A DNA stretch of 64,000 nt, from positions 248,001 to 312,000 of the forward strand of contig NZ_LR881183.1 of NCBI RefSeq assembly GCF_904067545.1, in the 5' to 3' direction. The notes beneath the pieces were generated by a model. It saw nothing but the letters and a program-made list of their open reading frames with translations, was not told the origin of the DNA and made no database searches. Position numbers and translations under genes: made by a program. Source of the DNA: Thermococcus camini (GTDB lineage: Archaea > Methanobacteriota_B > Thermococci > Thermococcales > Thermococcaceae). Positions 42,029 to 49,398 of this stretch are shown one piece after another (position 1 is the first letter of the stretch; each line of letters starts with the position of its first letter).

Positions 42029-42812
42029 AGTCGTCGAGAACAAGCGCGGCGATGTCCTTTCTTGGACGTTTGAAGTAGAGTACATCCCCCACGCGCGTGA
42101 ATCCGTGCTCCCCCGGCCTTATGAGCCTGGCCTCCCCGAAGAATATCCGCCCGATCGCCAGCTGGGTCGCCAGGTCCCAGTGGTGGAAGTCAACCGTGCC
42201 AATCTTTTTGAAGCCCGGGAGGAGGTAGTAGCCCCGCCTAAAAGTCCCCCTGACGAAGTCATAACCCTCGTGCATGGAGGCGATGGTGTGGTCCTCCCTG
42301 CGCCCCTCTATGAGGAACTCCCTGTAGCCCGCCCTGTAGAGTATGCCGTAGACCCTGTCCATGTCCTCTATTATGAAGACCCCGTCGTCGCTCAGGACTA
42401 GGGCAACGTTCGCGAACAGTTTTACTGCATCAAACGGGTCGAAATGTGGCATCGTGTAGCCCCAGAGGACGGCTACATCGTGCTCCCCGACGAGGCTTGC
42501 AACCTCCCTCGCATCGCCCTGAACGGTTCTGAGCTCTGGGCTTAGTCCACCTATGTCAAGCCAATCCCCTGCTAGTTCAAGGTCGTCTTTCCTTGCATCG
42601 AGGAGTGTTAGGAGTCTGGCATTGGTCACCTTCGCAAGGGCAACTCCGGCTATACCCGTCCCGGCGCAGAGGTCAAGGACTCTCTCTCCGTGCGGGAGCT
42701 CTTCCCTGATTGATTCAAAGAACTCCACTATTTTCCCGAACCTCTCCCTCGCCCTCTCATCTTTTGGGTTCATCCGCCAGTTGATGTGGCGGTAGAGCTC
42801 CTCCAGGGACAT
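42012..42812 (-). CDS. SAM-dependent methyltransferase
   Basis: A 266-residue class I methyltransferase. GERVLDLCAGTGIAGVALAK is SAM motif I; LLTLLDARKDDLELAGDW, VQGDAREVASLVGE (motif III) and VLWGYTMPHFDPFDAV follow. The C-terminal half has GVFIIEDMDRVYGILYRAGY and KKIGTVDFHHWDLA. The substrate is not evident; a small-molecule acceptor is as likely as RNA. ATG 42812, weak GGTGATG ribosome binding site. Single gene on the minus strand. Confidence 0.8.
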   Translation of the reverse strand: MSLEELYRHINWRMNPKDERARERFGKIVEFFESIREELPHGERVLDLCAGTGIAGVALAKVTNARLLTLLDARKDDLELAGDWLDIGGLSPELRTVQGDAREVASLVGEHDVAVLWGYTMPHFDPFDAVKLFANVALVLSDDGVFIIEDMDRVYGILYRAGYREFLIEGRREDHTIASMHEGYDFVRGTFRRGYYLLPGFKKIGTVDFHHWDLATQLAIGRIFFGEARLIRPGEHGFTRVGDVLYFKRPRKDIAALVLDDFSGPR

Positions 42813-42888
42813 GGCATCACCACGGTAAAGAATGTGTGAAATTATTTAAATCCATCGGAATATGGGATGCCGATAAATCCCCTGGGGG

Positions 42889-43629
42889 CTAGTAGTAACC
42901 TTCCTCGTAGGCTCCCGTTAAGGCGATGAATGCCGCATAGAAGATAACGCCGAGCGAAGCCATGAGAAGCAAAACGACGCCAAGCGGCCCGGGTTCATAG
43001 CCGAGTGCCGCTAAGGCAATCTCAGCCGTCGTCAATCCCGAGACGAGGGTCAGCGCCCTTGCGAAGCTCATAGCCATCTTCCCCTTGAACTTGGGAGCAA
43101 GCTGGAAAACCAGCGGACGGGAAACTAAAAACGTCAGTGCGAGGAGCAGAATGAGCGCTCCGCCGAGAACGATGGCGGTTTCCCGGGGAACTCTTCCAGC
43201 TATACAAAGGCCGGTGAAGATGGCCAGAAAAGCTGTCTGGAGGGCGATGTACTTCTTTAAATTTGGGGGTTTTATCACTTTTCCAGGTTTCTCGGGCGCT
43301 TTCTCCGAGAGCTCCTCCAGCTCGTACTCGCGCTTCGCAACAAGATATGCAATCAGCATCGTTGTTCCGAGGCCGAGGAGCAGGAGGACGGCAAGCCATG
43401 GGAAGCTCAGAAGCGGGGAGAGGATTATTAGAAGAAACCCGGTGAGAACCGTCCCGATTCCAGAGACGCGGTTGGCTTTCCTCCTCGCGCGCTCGGAGAG
43501 GTAGATGTAGCCTATCCTGAAGCCGATTCCCGGCTCGCCCTTCGAGGTAAATGTAATGACTCCAGCGGCAATCATGCCGAGGCCGAGGAAGGCCGCCCAG
43601 ATGATTCTGAGGAGCGTATATGGTTCCAT
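42889..43629 (-). CDS. SdpI-like multi-pass membrane protein
   Basis: A 246-residue membrane protein with about seven helices (for example LLRIIWAAFLGLGMIAAGVI, GTVLTGFLLIILSPLLSF, WLAVLLLLGLGTTMLIAYLV). The first third resembles SdpI-family proteins: GIGFRIGYIYLSERARRKAN followed by RVSGIGTVLTG is like the SdpI G-x-R-x-P...H-x-x-A segment. SdpI in Bacillus is both an immunity protein and a signal transducer. It starts 15 bases after the PadR-type regulator gene, so it is the last gene of a four-gene operon. The family call is tentative beyond the first 100 residues. Confidence 0.62.
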   Translation of the reverse strand: MEPYTLLRIIWAAFLGLGMIAAGVITFTSKGEPGIGFRIGYIYLSERARRKANRVSGIGTVLTGFLLIILSPLLSFPWLAVLLLLGLGTTMLIAYLVAKREYELEELSEKAPEKPGKVIKPPNLKKYIALQTAFLAIFTGLCIAGRVPRETAIVLGGALILLLALTFLVSRPLVFQLAPKFKGKMAMSFARALTLVSGLTTAEIALAALGYEPGPLGVVLLLMASLGVIFYAAFIALTGAYEEGYY

Positions 43630-43644
43630 GGTGACTCCCTTGGA

Positions 43645-44010
43645 CTACTTTTCCTCCATCCTCTCAAGCGTCTCCATTATCGCCCCTATCTCCATCTTCA
43701 GCTCGCTCAGGACTTCCCTGCCCAGCTTCGTCAGGGAGTAGTACTTCCTCGGCCTTCCGCCAACTTCAGCCCAGGTGTCCTGAACCAGCCCGGTCTTCTT
43801 CAGGCTCTTGAGGATGTCGTAGAGTGCCCCTTCACTTGGGACTATCCTGCCGTCGCTGAGCTCCTCCAGTCTCTTCCGTATCGCGTAGCCGTGGAGCTCT
43901 TCCTCCCGCTCCAGGAGCAGGAGCACCAGGTACGAGTAGAGCCCGGAGCGGAGGTCTTTTCTCAGCTTCTTGAGGGCTTTCTCCTTTCTGTCCACCAGCA
44001 CGTCGCTCAC
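43645..44010 (-). CDS. PadR-family transcription regulator
   Basis: A 121-residue winged-helix regulator. LRSGLYSYLVLLLLEREEEL, HGYAIRKRLEELSDGRIVPS, EGALYDILKSLKKTGLVQDT and GGRPRKYYSLTKLGREVLSE are PadR hallmarks, followed by a C-terminal dimerisation helix. Start at GTG 44010 overlaps the preceding stop (GTGA); GTG 44001 is an alternative. The long frame to 44781 is an artefact. It is surrounded by three membrane or binding proteins in one operon, so it probably controls that operon. Confidence 0.85.
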   Translation of the reverse strand: MSDVLVDRKEKALKKLRKDLRSGLYSYLVLLLLEREEELHGYAIRKRLEELSDGRIVPSEGALYDILKSLKKTGLVQDTWAEVGGRPRKYYSLTKLGREVLSELKMEIGAIMETLERMEEK

Positions 44011-44711
44011 CACAGGGCTTCCTCTTCCTTCGGGAGCTCGACCTTTGCCTTTGGAATCATGTAATAGAGCAGCCCCAGTGCGGCGAGGGCGGTTATAAAC
44101 TCTACCGCGTATATGGCCGGCTCGCTTTTCGTGAGCTGGGAATAAGCTGCCAGGGAATCGATGACCGCGTGGATTCCTATCATCGCGATTAGTCCTTCCT
44201 TCCCGTAGCCTTCCCTGTAAGCATAAGCCAGGTATATCCCCGTTCCGACGTGGAAGAGCACCACGAAGTAGCGCTCCACCATCGAGAGGAGCGCCGTGCT
44301 TAACGGTACGTCGAGCGGTTTTCCAGTTGCCATAGCTCCTGCGAGGGCCGCTCCTGCTATAACGAAGACCTCCGTTATTCCGAAGCCCAGCCCCATGAAC
44401 AGGCCGGTGTTCAGGCTCTTCCCCTTTACCAGGAGGTACTTTGCCCCCTCCTGAACTATGCCGGCGATAAGTCCGAACCATATCGAGACACCCACGACGA
44501 AGGCCGTCCCCCTGGCTATGACGTCTGCGTTGGACTTTATCCCCATTCCGAGGAGCGGGAGCTGCTGGACGGGGTTCTGGATTATCATCGCAATGAAGAA
44601 GGCCGCCAAGCCTAAGAGAAACTCGCCCCACCTCTGCTTTTCGAAGCCTATAAAGTACAGCGTTGCCCACGCTAAGAGACCGCCTATTATGGGGAACGGA
44701 AGGAGGTACAT
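44007..44711 (-). CDS. YhfC/PrsW-type intramembrane protease-like membrane protein
   Basis: A 234-residue membrane protein with about seven helices, of the YhfC type related to PrsW/CPBP intramembrane proteases. Candidate catalytic residues: GIVQEGAKYLLVK (Glu), GFGITEVFVIAGAA (Glu), RYFVVLFHVGTGIYLAYAY (His) and IGIHAVIDSLAAY (His). Active enzymes of this type cut membrane-bound partners; the substrate here may be the SdpI-like protein or a regulator (inference). ATG 44711 is favoured by GGAGGAG five bases upstream; GTG 44717 would overlap the preceding stop. Confidence 0.78.
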   Translation of the reverse strand: MYLLPFPIIGGLLAWATLYFIGFEKQRWGEFLLGLAAFFIAMIIQNPVQQLPLLGMGIKSNADVIARGTAFVVGVSIWFGLIAGIVQEGAKYLLVKGKSLNTGLFMGLGFGITEVFVIAGAALAGAMATGKPLDVPLSTALLSMVERYFVVLFHVGTGIYLAYAYREGYGKEGLIAMIGIHAVIDSLAAYSQLTKSEPAIYAVEFITALAALGLLYYMIPKAKVELPKEEEALW

Positions 44712-44713
44712 GC

Positions 44714-45049
44714 TCACTCCTCCAGCTTTTCAACGACCACCGCCGTGCCGTAGGCGTATATCTCCGCCATGCCCGAGGCAACAGCTGAAGTCATGAAGCG
44801 GACCCCTATGACGGCATTGGCCCCCATGTCCTCGGCGTGGAGCTTCATTCTCCTCAGGGCTTCCTCCCGGGCCTCGGCGAGCATCTGGGTGTACTCCTGA
44901 ACCTCTCCGCCCTTCAGGTTCTTGAAGAAGGCCATTATGTCCCTGCCAACGTGGGTTGCCCTGACGATACCGCCCCTCGCGAGGCCCTTTACCGCGACCA
45001 CCCTGTACCCCGGAATTTTCTCGGTGGTCGTTATGATGAACTCATCCAT
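44714..45049 (-). CDS. YbjQ/UPF0145-type putative heavy-metal-binding protein
   Basis: A 111-residue protein of the YbjQ (UPF0145) family, which forms pentamers of dodecin-like fold and is annotated as putative heavy-metal-binding. Signature: TTTEKIPGYRVVAVKGLARG, IVRATHVGRDIMAFFKNL, EAREEALRRMKLHAEDMGAN and AVIGVRFMTSAVASGMAEIY. No metal-binding cysteines are seen, so the annotation as metal-binding should be taken lightly. ATG 45049 follows GGTGATGAGT; ATG 45055 is an alternative. First gene of the four-gene operon with YhfC-like, PadR and SdpI-like proteins. Confidence 0.86.
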   Translation of the reverse strand: MDEFIITTTEKIPGYRVVAVKGLARGGIVRATHVGRDIMAFFKNLKGGEVQEYTQMLAEAREEALRRMKLHAEDMGANAVIGVRFMTSAVASGMAEIYAYGTAVVVEKLEE

Positions 45050-45146
45050 ACTCATCACCCCGATGCATCGAACTTCGAGGTATTGTTGGGTCAGGAAGTA
45101 TAAAAGGCTTTTGTTGAGGGGGAATGGAAAGAAAGGAGAAGAGGGC

Positions 45147-45761
45147 TCAGGCGGAGTGGTAGTAGATGGTGTAAGTCATCGGGTCGTCGTAAACTTCCTG
45201 CGGGGCGACTGAGTAGAAGTACGTCCAGCTCCAGGCGCCGTCGTTCTCGTCCAGGTCCACCTGGAAGTTGCTGGCGACGAGGTACGCGGCCCAGATAAGC
45301 TGGGAGCAGTAGTACTCGTCATCGTAGACCTTCGGCTTACCGATGTAGTTGTAGTTGTAGGGCTTTCCGAGCTGCTGGTAGGCGAACTGAATGGCCCTCT
45401 GCTTGGTGGCGTCATCGACCATGACCCTCTGGAGGGCGACCACGTCGTACCTGCTGAGGAACTCGCTGAGCGGGCTGATGATGACGCCCTTGCCTATCTT
45501 GGCCTCTATGACCATCCAGTCGTTGATGCTCTCGTTGTACCAGGCGACGATGGCAACGTGTATCCAGTAGCCGGGGATTATGGCGTTGAAGAGATCCGGG
45601 CTGTGGCCGTAGACGAGGTCTCCCGGCTGAACGTCGGTCGGGTACGGGTGCTGGTAGGTCCTGGTGTCCCAGATGTAGTTGAGCAGGTCGCCGGCGCTGG
45701 CACCTGGGACGGTGGCGCCGAGAAGGAGGAACACCACGGCTATTATTCCAAGCTTCCTCAT
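45147..45761 (-). CDS. Secreted YiiX/permuted NlpC-P60-like cysteine hydrolase, copy 1
   Basis: A 204-residue exported protein with signal MRKLGIIAVVFLLLGATVPG (cleavage near ASA). The fold is a circularly permuted papain-like hydrolase of the YiiX/YebB type: QPGDLVYGHSPDL, then IIPGYWIHVAIVAWYN (catalytic His), MVIEAKIGKGV, FAYQQLGKPYNYNY and DDEYYCSQLIWAAYL (catalytic Cys). His before Cys is the permuted order. Substrates could be peptides, lipids or cell-surface amides. Its paralogue lies 170 bases upstream, sharing a 30-base identical stretch. Confidence 0.85.
   Translation of the reverse strand: MRKLGIIAVVFLLLGATVPGASAGDLLNYIWDTRTYQHPYPTDVQPGDLVYGHSPDLFNAIIPGYWIHVAIVAWYNESINDWMVIEAKIGKGVIISPLSEFLSRYDVVALQRVMVDDATKQRAIQFAYQQLGKPYNYNYIGKPKVYDDEYYCSQLIWAAYLVASNFQVDLDENDGAWSWTYFYSVAPQEVYDDPMTYTIYYHSA
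45357..45386. repeat. 30-base stretch identical to 46127-46156
   Basis: GTAGGGCTTTCCGAGCTGCT followed by GGTAGGCGAA occurs in the same place in both YiiX-like genes (encoding FAYQQLGKPY). Identity at DNA level points to recent duplication or gene conversion. Confidence 0.8.
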
Positions 45762-45910
45762 TTCATCACCCCCAGTGTTGGGCGGAACAAAAATAGGCCG
45801 GCAGGTTAATAAGTTTTATTCTCGTTCGTTGTTTACATTGGACTTGATATTCATGGCTTCGTGCTACCTTCTGGAAGAATACGTTGATGAAATATTCCTT
45901 TCCGGTCAGC

Positions 45911-45928
45911 AAAAAAGAAATGGGGTGG
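45911..45928 (-). terminator. T-tract after the second YiiX-like gene
   Basis: On the minus strand the stop at 45929 is followed by CATTTCTTTTTTGC (run of six T, 45911-45916), a likely terminator, so the two YiiX-like genes are separate transcription units. Confidence 0.45.
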
Positions 45929-46513
45929 TCAGGCCGAGTGGTAGTAGATCACATAGGTGTCGCCGTCGTAGTAGACCTCGTCGGGGGCCACACCGTTTGC
46001 GAAACTCCATGACCAGCCGGGGTTCTGGTCGATGTCCGGGCCGCCCGCAGCGATGTACGCCGCCCACACGAGTTCTGAGCAGTAATAGGAATCACCGTAA
46101 ACCTGCTTCGTCCACCAGCCGTAGTCGTAGGGCTTTCCGAGCTGCTGGTAGGCGAAGTAAACCGCGTTCTGCCTCACGTAGTCGCTGGTGGCGACGCGAA
46201 GAACTGCCACGGTGTCGTACCTGCTCATAAACTCACTCAGCGTGGACCAGGTTACGCCGTGGCTCATCGTGGCTTCAACGACTATCCACTCGTTGTAGGT
46301 TGAGCTCCAGCCGATTATTATACCCGTATGTGTCCAGTAGCCGGGGATTATCTTGTCGCTGGTTGGGTTGTGGCCGATCACTATGTCGCCGGGCACCAGG
46401 TTGTACGGGTATGGGTGCCAGTAGTTCCCGCCGCCTTTACTGCTCGAAGCAGCCACCGGGTTTAGCATGGTGGCCAGGAGGAGAAGCCCAACTATTGCAG
46501 CGACCTTCTTCAT
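45929..46513 (-). CDS. Secreted YiiX/permuted NlpC-P60-like cysteine hydrolase, copy 2
   Basis: A 194-residue exported protein, paralogue of 45147-45761. Signal MKKVAAIVGLLLLATMLNPV (cleavage near AAS). Motifs in the same order: VPGDIVIGHNPTSDK, IIPGYWTHTGIIIGWS (His), IVVEATMSHGV, FAYQQLGKPYDYGW and GDSYYCSELVWAAYI (Cys). Both end in a matching YYHSA. All presumed catalytic residues are intact in both copies. ATG 46513 is preceded by GGAGGTG; an upstream start at 46528 lies inside that site. Confidence 0.85.
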   Translation of the reverse strand: MKKVAAIVGLLLLATMLNPVAASSSKGGGNYWHPYPYNLVPGDIVIGHNPTSDKIIPGYWTHTGIIIGWSSTYNEWIVVEATMSHGVTWSTLSEFMSRYDTVAVLRVATSDYVRQNAVYFAYQQLGKPYDYGWWTKQVYGDSYYCSELVWAAYIAAGGPDIDQNPGWSWSFANGVAPDEVYYDGDTYVIYYHSA

Positions 46514-46683
46514 TTGGAACACCTCCAATGCATTGCAGAAAATTTAGTGCAGCAATGTTTAATAAGGGTTTCGGTTGCACTTCTATGGTTGATAATGTGC
46601 TTTTAAGTTCATCAAAGTGCTGTACAACTCTGCGAATCGATGGTGATTTAAAGGGTTCCATCTAAACGCCGTCGGTGGGCAAG

Positions 46684-47718
46684 ATGCATGAGGTTTCGAT
46701 GGGTGAGATATTGGAGAGGCTGCGAGAGCTCGGCGCGGAAAGGGTGCTCATTCAGACTCCGGAGGGCCTGAAGAGCGAGGCCCAGGCCCTGGCAGACTTT
46801 CTTGAGGGGAACGGGATAGAGGCCATAATAAGCGGCGACATCAACTACGGCGCCTGCGACCCTGCGGACCGGGAGGCGAGGCTCCTCGGCTGCGACGCGC
46901 TGATACACCTGGGACACTCGTACATGATGCTCCATCTGGAGGTTCCAACGATATTCGTCCCTGCCTTTGCGAATGTTGATGTGGTTCCTTCACTCGAGAA
47001 GAACCTTGACGAGGTACGAAAGCTGGGGAAGAGGATAGCCCTCGTCACGACCGCCCAGCACATCCACCAGCTTGAGCGGGCGAGGGCGTTTTTGGAAAAA
47101 CATAGCTTTGAGGTTATCACCGGGAAAGGGGACTCCCGCGTCAGCTGGCCGGGCCAGGTTCTCGGCTGCAACTTCACCGCGGCGAAGGTCGATGCGGAAG
47201 GGGTTCTCTTCATAGGGGCCGGTTACTTCCACCCCCTCGGCGTCGCGGTCGCAACGGGTAAACCAACCTTGGCAGTCAATCCCTACTCGGGCGACGCCAT
47301 CTGGATGGATAACGAGGCCGAAAGGCTCATCAGGAGGCGCTGGGCCCAGATAGCAAAGGCGATTGATGCCGAGCGCTTCGGTGTGATAACGAGCACCAAG
47401 AAGGGCCAGCTCCGCTTAGCTGAGGCGAAGCGCGTGGTTAGGCTCCTCCGCGAGCACGGCAAGTACGCGAGGCTCATAGCTATGAACCACATCAGCTACC
47501 CCGCGCTGGAGGGCTTCGACTTCGATGCGTACGTCGTAGTCGCCTGCCCGCGCGTCCCGATAGACGACTACGAGAACTGGAGGAAGCCGGTGCTGACGCC
47601 TCCGGAGGTCGAGATACTCCTGGGCCTGCGTGAGGACTACGCCTTCGACGAAATACTCGGGGTGGGGCGGAAGGAAGACGAGCCGATTGGCATCACGCTC
47701 CATGGTGGTGGGAAGTGA
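46684..47718 (+). CDS. dph2: Diphthamide synthase Dph2 (2-(3-amino-3-carboxypropyl)histidine synthase)
   Basis: First enzyme of diphthamide synthesis: transfers a 3-amino-3-carboxypropyl radical from SAM to a His of elongation factor 2. It has 344 residues. Three cysteines that hold the non-classical iron-sulfur cluster are at 58 (SGDINYGACDPADRE), 162 (PGQVLGCNFTAAKVD) and 288 (AYVVVACPRVPIDDY). ATG 46684 follows GGTGG; GTG 46675 is less likely. The stop overlaps the start of the methyltransferase gene. Confidence 0.96.
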   Translation: MHEVSMGEILERLRELGAERVLIQTPEGLKSEAQALADFLEGNGIEAIISGDINYGACDPADREARLLGCDALIHLGHSYMMLHLEVPTIFVPAFANVDVVPSLEKNLDEVRKLGKRIALVTTAQHIHQLERARAFLEKHSFEVITGKGDSRVSWPGQVLGCNFTAAKVDAEGVLFIGAGYFHPLGVAVATGKPTLAVNPYSGDAIWMDNEAERLIRRRWAQIAKAIDAERFGVITSTKKGQLRLAEAKRVVRLLREHGKYARLIAMNHISYPALEGFDFDAYVVVACPRVPIDDYENWRKPVLTPPEVEILLGLREDYAFDEILGVGRKEDEPIGITLHGGGK

Positions 47719-48326
47719 AGAAGAAGCACCTCGCGATTGCCCTCTCCCGTCTCGAGGGTTTCAGAAATCCCAAACCTGAGCTCGAGCAATACAGGACTCC
47801 AGGGAACGTTGCCGCGGAGCTCCTCTGGCTCGCCCATTCACTGGGAGACATTGATGGAAGGGTCGTGGGGGACCTGGGTGCGGGAACCGGTGTTCTCTCC
47901 ATCGGTGCTTGCCTCCTTGGTGCCGCGGGGGTTTATGCCGTTGAGGTGGACGAAACCGCGCTTGAGATTGCGAGAGAAAACGCCCGCTCCCTTGGTATGG
48001 AGGAGTGCATCGAGTTCATTCACTCCGAGGTCTCCCGTTTTGGGCGGAAGGTGGACACGGTTGTGATGAACCCCCCCTTCGGCAGCCAGAACCCCCACGC
48101 GGACAGGCCTTTTCTGCTCAAAGCTTTTGAGGTGAGCGATGTTGTTTATTCCATACACCTGGCCAAACCTGAGGTAAGGCGTTTCATAGAGGCTTTTGTT
48201 GGGGACGCCGGTTTTGAGATAACCCACAGGGTAACGCTCCCCTTTGAGATTCCAGCCCAGTTCTTCTTCCACAGGAAGAGACTGGAAAGGGTTCTGGTGG
48301 ACATCTATAGACTTGAGAGAACATAA
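47715..48326 (+). CDS. METTL5-like RNA methyltransferase
   Basis: A 203-residue methyltransferase of the archaeal METTL5-like family (human METTL5 makes m6A in 18S rRNA). LEQYRTPGNVAAELLWLAHS is the family entry; VGDLGAGTGVLSIGACLLGA is SAM motif I; VVMNPPFGSQNPHADRPFLL carries the NPPF catalytic motif. FFFHRKRLERVLVDIYRLE is near the end. Starts at GTG 47715, overlapping the dph2 stop (GTGA) with GGTGGTGGG upstream. Likely an rRNA adenine methyltransferase; the exact site is inference. Confidence 0.9.
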   Translation: MKKKHLAIALSRLEGFRNPKPELEQYRTPGNVAAELLWLAHSLGDIDGRVVGDLGAGTGVLSIGACLLGAAGVYAVEVDETALEIARENARSLGMEECIEFIHSEVSRFGRKVDTVVMNPPFGSQNPHADRPFLLKAFEVSDVVYSIHLAKPEVRRFIEAFVGDAGFEITHRVTLPFEIPAQFFFHRKRLERVLVDIYRLERT

Positions 48327-48386
48327 AGCGAAAACGATATATTGGATGACGTTCAATTTATTGTGGGTAGAATAGGGGGTGGGTGT

Positions 48387-49337
48387 ATGGATCAAATTAG
48401 GGAGATGCTCACGTCTTGGCAGGCGATGGATGTAATCAATATCGCAAACGATGACGATCATGTGCTCATGTCACTTCTTGGATTGCTGGAGGATGATGAC
48501 AGCACCGTCCGCCTTCGAGCCCTTATGGCCATTGGAAAACTTCTTGAGGACTCGGATACGGGTGTTAGGACGCTCATACTGAGTCAGGGTTTCATGTCCC
48601 TGGCCGGCAGGCTCACCGACGAGGATCCCAGGGTCGTTTACAGGGCGCTGGAGGTTCTCACGCCGCTTCTTGAGAACACCCCCCTCGACGAGGAGCGGTT
48701 CCTTGTGCTTCTGGACGCAGCAGCTCAGGTGATGGCGGGGGGAGACACCCTGACCTGCCTCTCAATACTCGACCTTTTTGAGAGGGTGCGGGTGCCGCCC
48801 CTCGGAAAAGATGGGCTCTCAAAGATTCGTTCCCTCGTGTTCTCGGACTCCCTGTGGACCAGGCTCCTGGGTCTCCGCGTTCTCCTCAACATGGGCACGA
48901 TTGCGGGCTACTGGGAGTTCCTGACGGCCAGTATGGCGTCGCTGATCTCGAGCGGCAACGCCCTGATGATTGAGCTCGGAATCGATCTCCTGGAGGAGGT
49001 TCTGGAATTCCACGCGACACCGGAGATGATGAGACGGCTCGTCCGCTTCACCTCCCTGCTCCGGGCGGTTGAGACCGGGGAGGAAAATGTTTTCCTGCGT
49101 ACAAGGGCTGGGGAAGTCAGGAAAGACCTGGAGAACGTGTTGTTCTCTTACTACACTTCCAGACATGAGGAGGCCCTGGATGCAGTCAGATCGCTCCTGA
49201 GTGATGGACGTGGCGAGGATGCCCTCTTTCTCCTGTTCATTATCGGGAAAACCGACCTCCTTCTTCGCATGTGGGAGGAGAACGGCGGCATTGAACCCGA
49301 TCTCGTAGAGGCCCTCCGGCCCAGCGGGTCTGTGTAA
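48387..49337 (+). CDS. HEAT-repeat-like helical protein of unknown function
   Basis: A 316-residue all-helical protein with HEAT/armadillo-like repeats: LLGLLEDDDSTVRLRALMAI, AGRLTDEDPRVVYRALEVLT and IRSLVFSDSLWTRLLGLRVL, at 40-60-residue spacing. It probably acts as a protein- or nucleic-acid-binding scaffold. No signal or membrane helix. ATG 48387 follows GGGGTGGGTGT; the in-frame ATG 48342 overlaps the promoter area. It lies between two RNA methyltransferase genes, without clear operon coupling (gaps of 60 bases on each side). Confidence 0.7.
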   Translation: MDQIREMLTSWQAMDVINIANDDDHVLMSLLGLLEDDDSTVRLRALMAIGKLLEDSDTGVRTLILSQGFMSLAGRLTDEDPRVVYRALEVLTPLLENTPLDEERFLVLLDAAAQVMAGGDTLTCLSILDLFERVRVPPLGKDGLSKIRSLVFSDSLWTRLLGLRVLLNMGTIAGYWEFLTASMASLISSGNALMIELGIDLLEEVLEFHATPEMMRRLVRFTSLLRAVETGEENVFLRTRAGEVRKDLENVLFSYYTSRHEEALDAVRSLLSDGRGEDALFLLFIIGKTDLLLRMWEENGGIEPDLVEALRPSGSV

Positions 49338-49398
49338 TTCTTTACCCACTTTTCGGGCGAAAGCGATATATGTCGGTCTCCCCAGATAATGGTGGAGG

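Noticed and set aside
45835-45915. Possible C/D box guide RNA near the T-tract between the YiiX-like genes
   Set aside because: One TTGATGA-like word was seen, but no properly spaced D box, second C' box or D' box.
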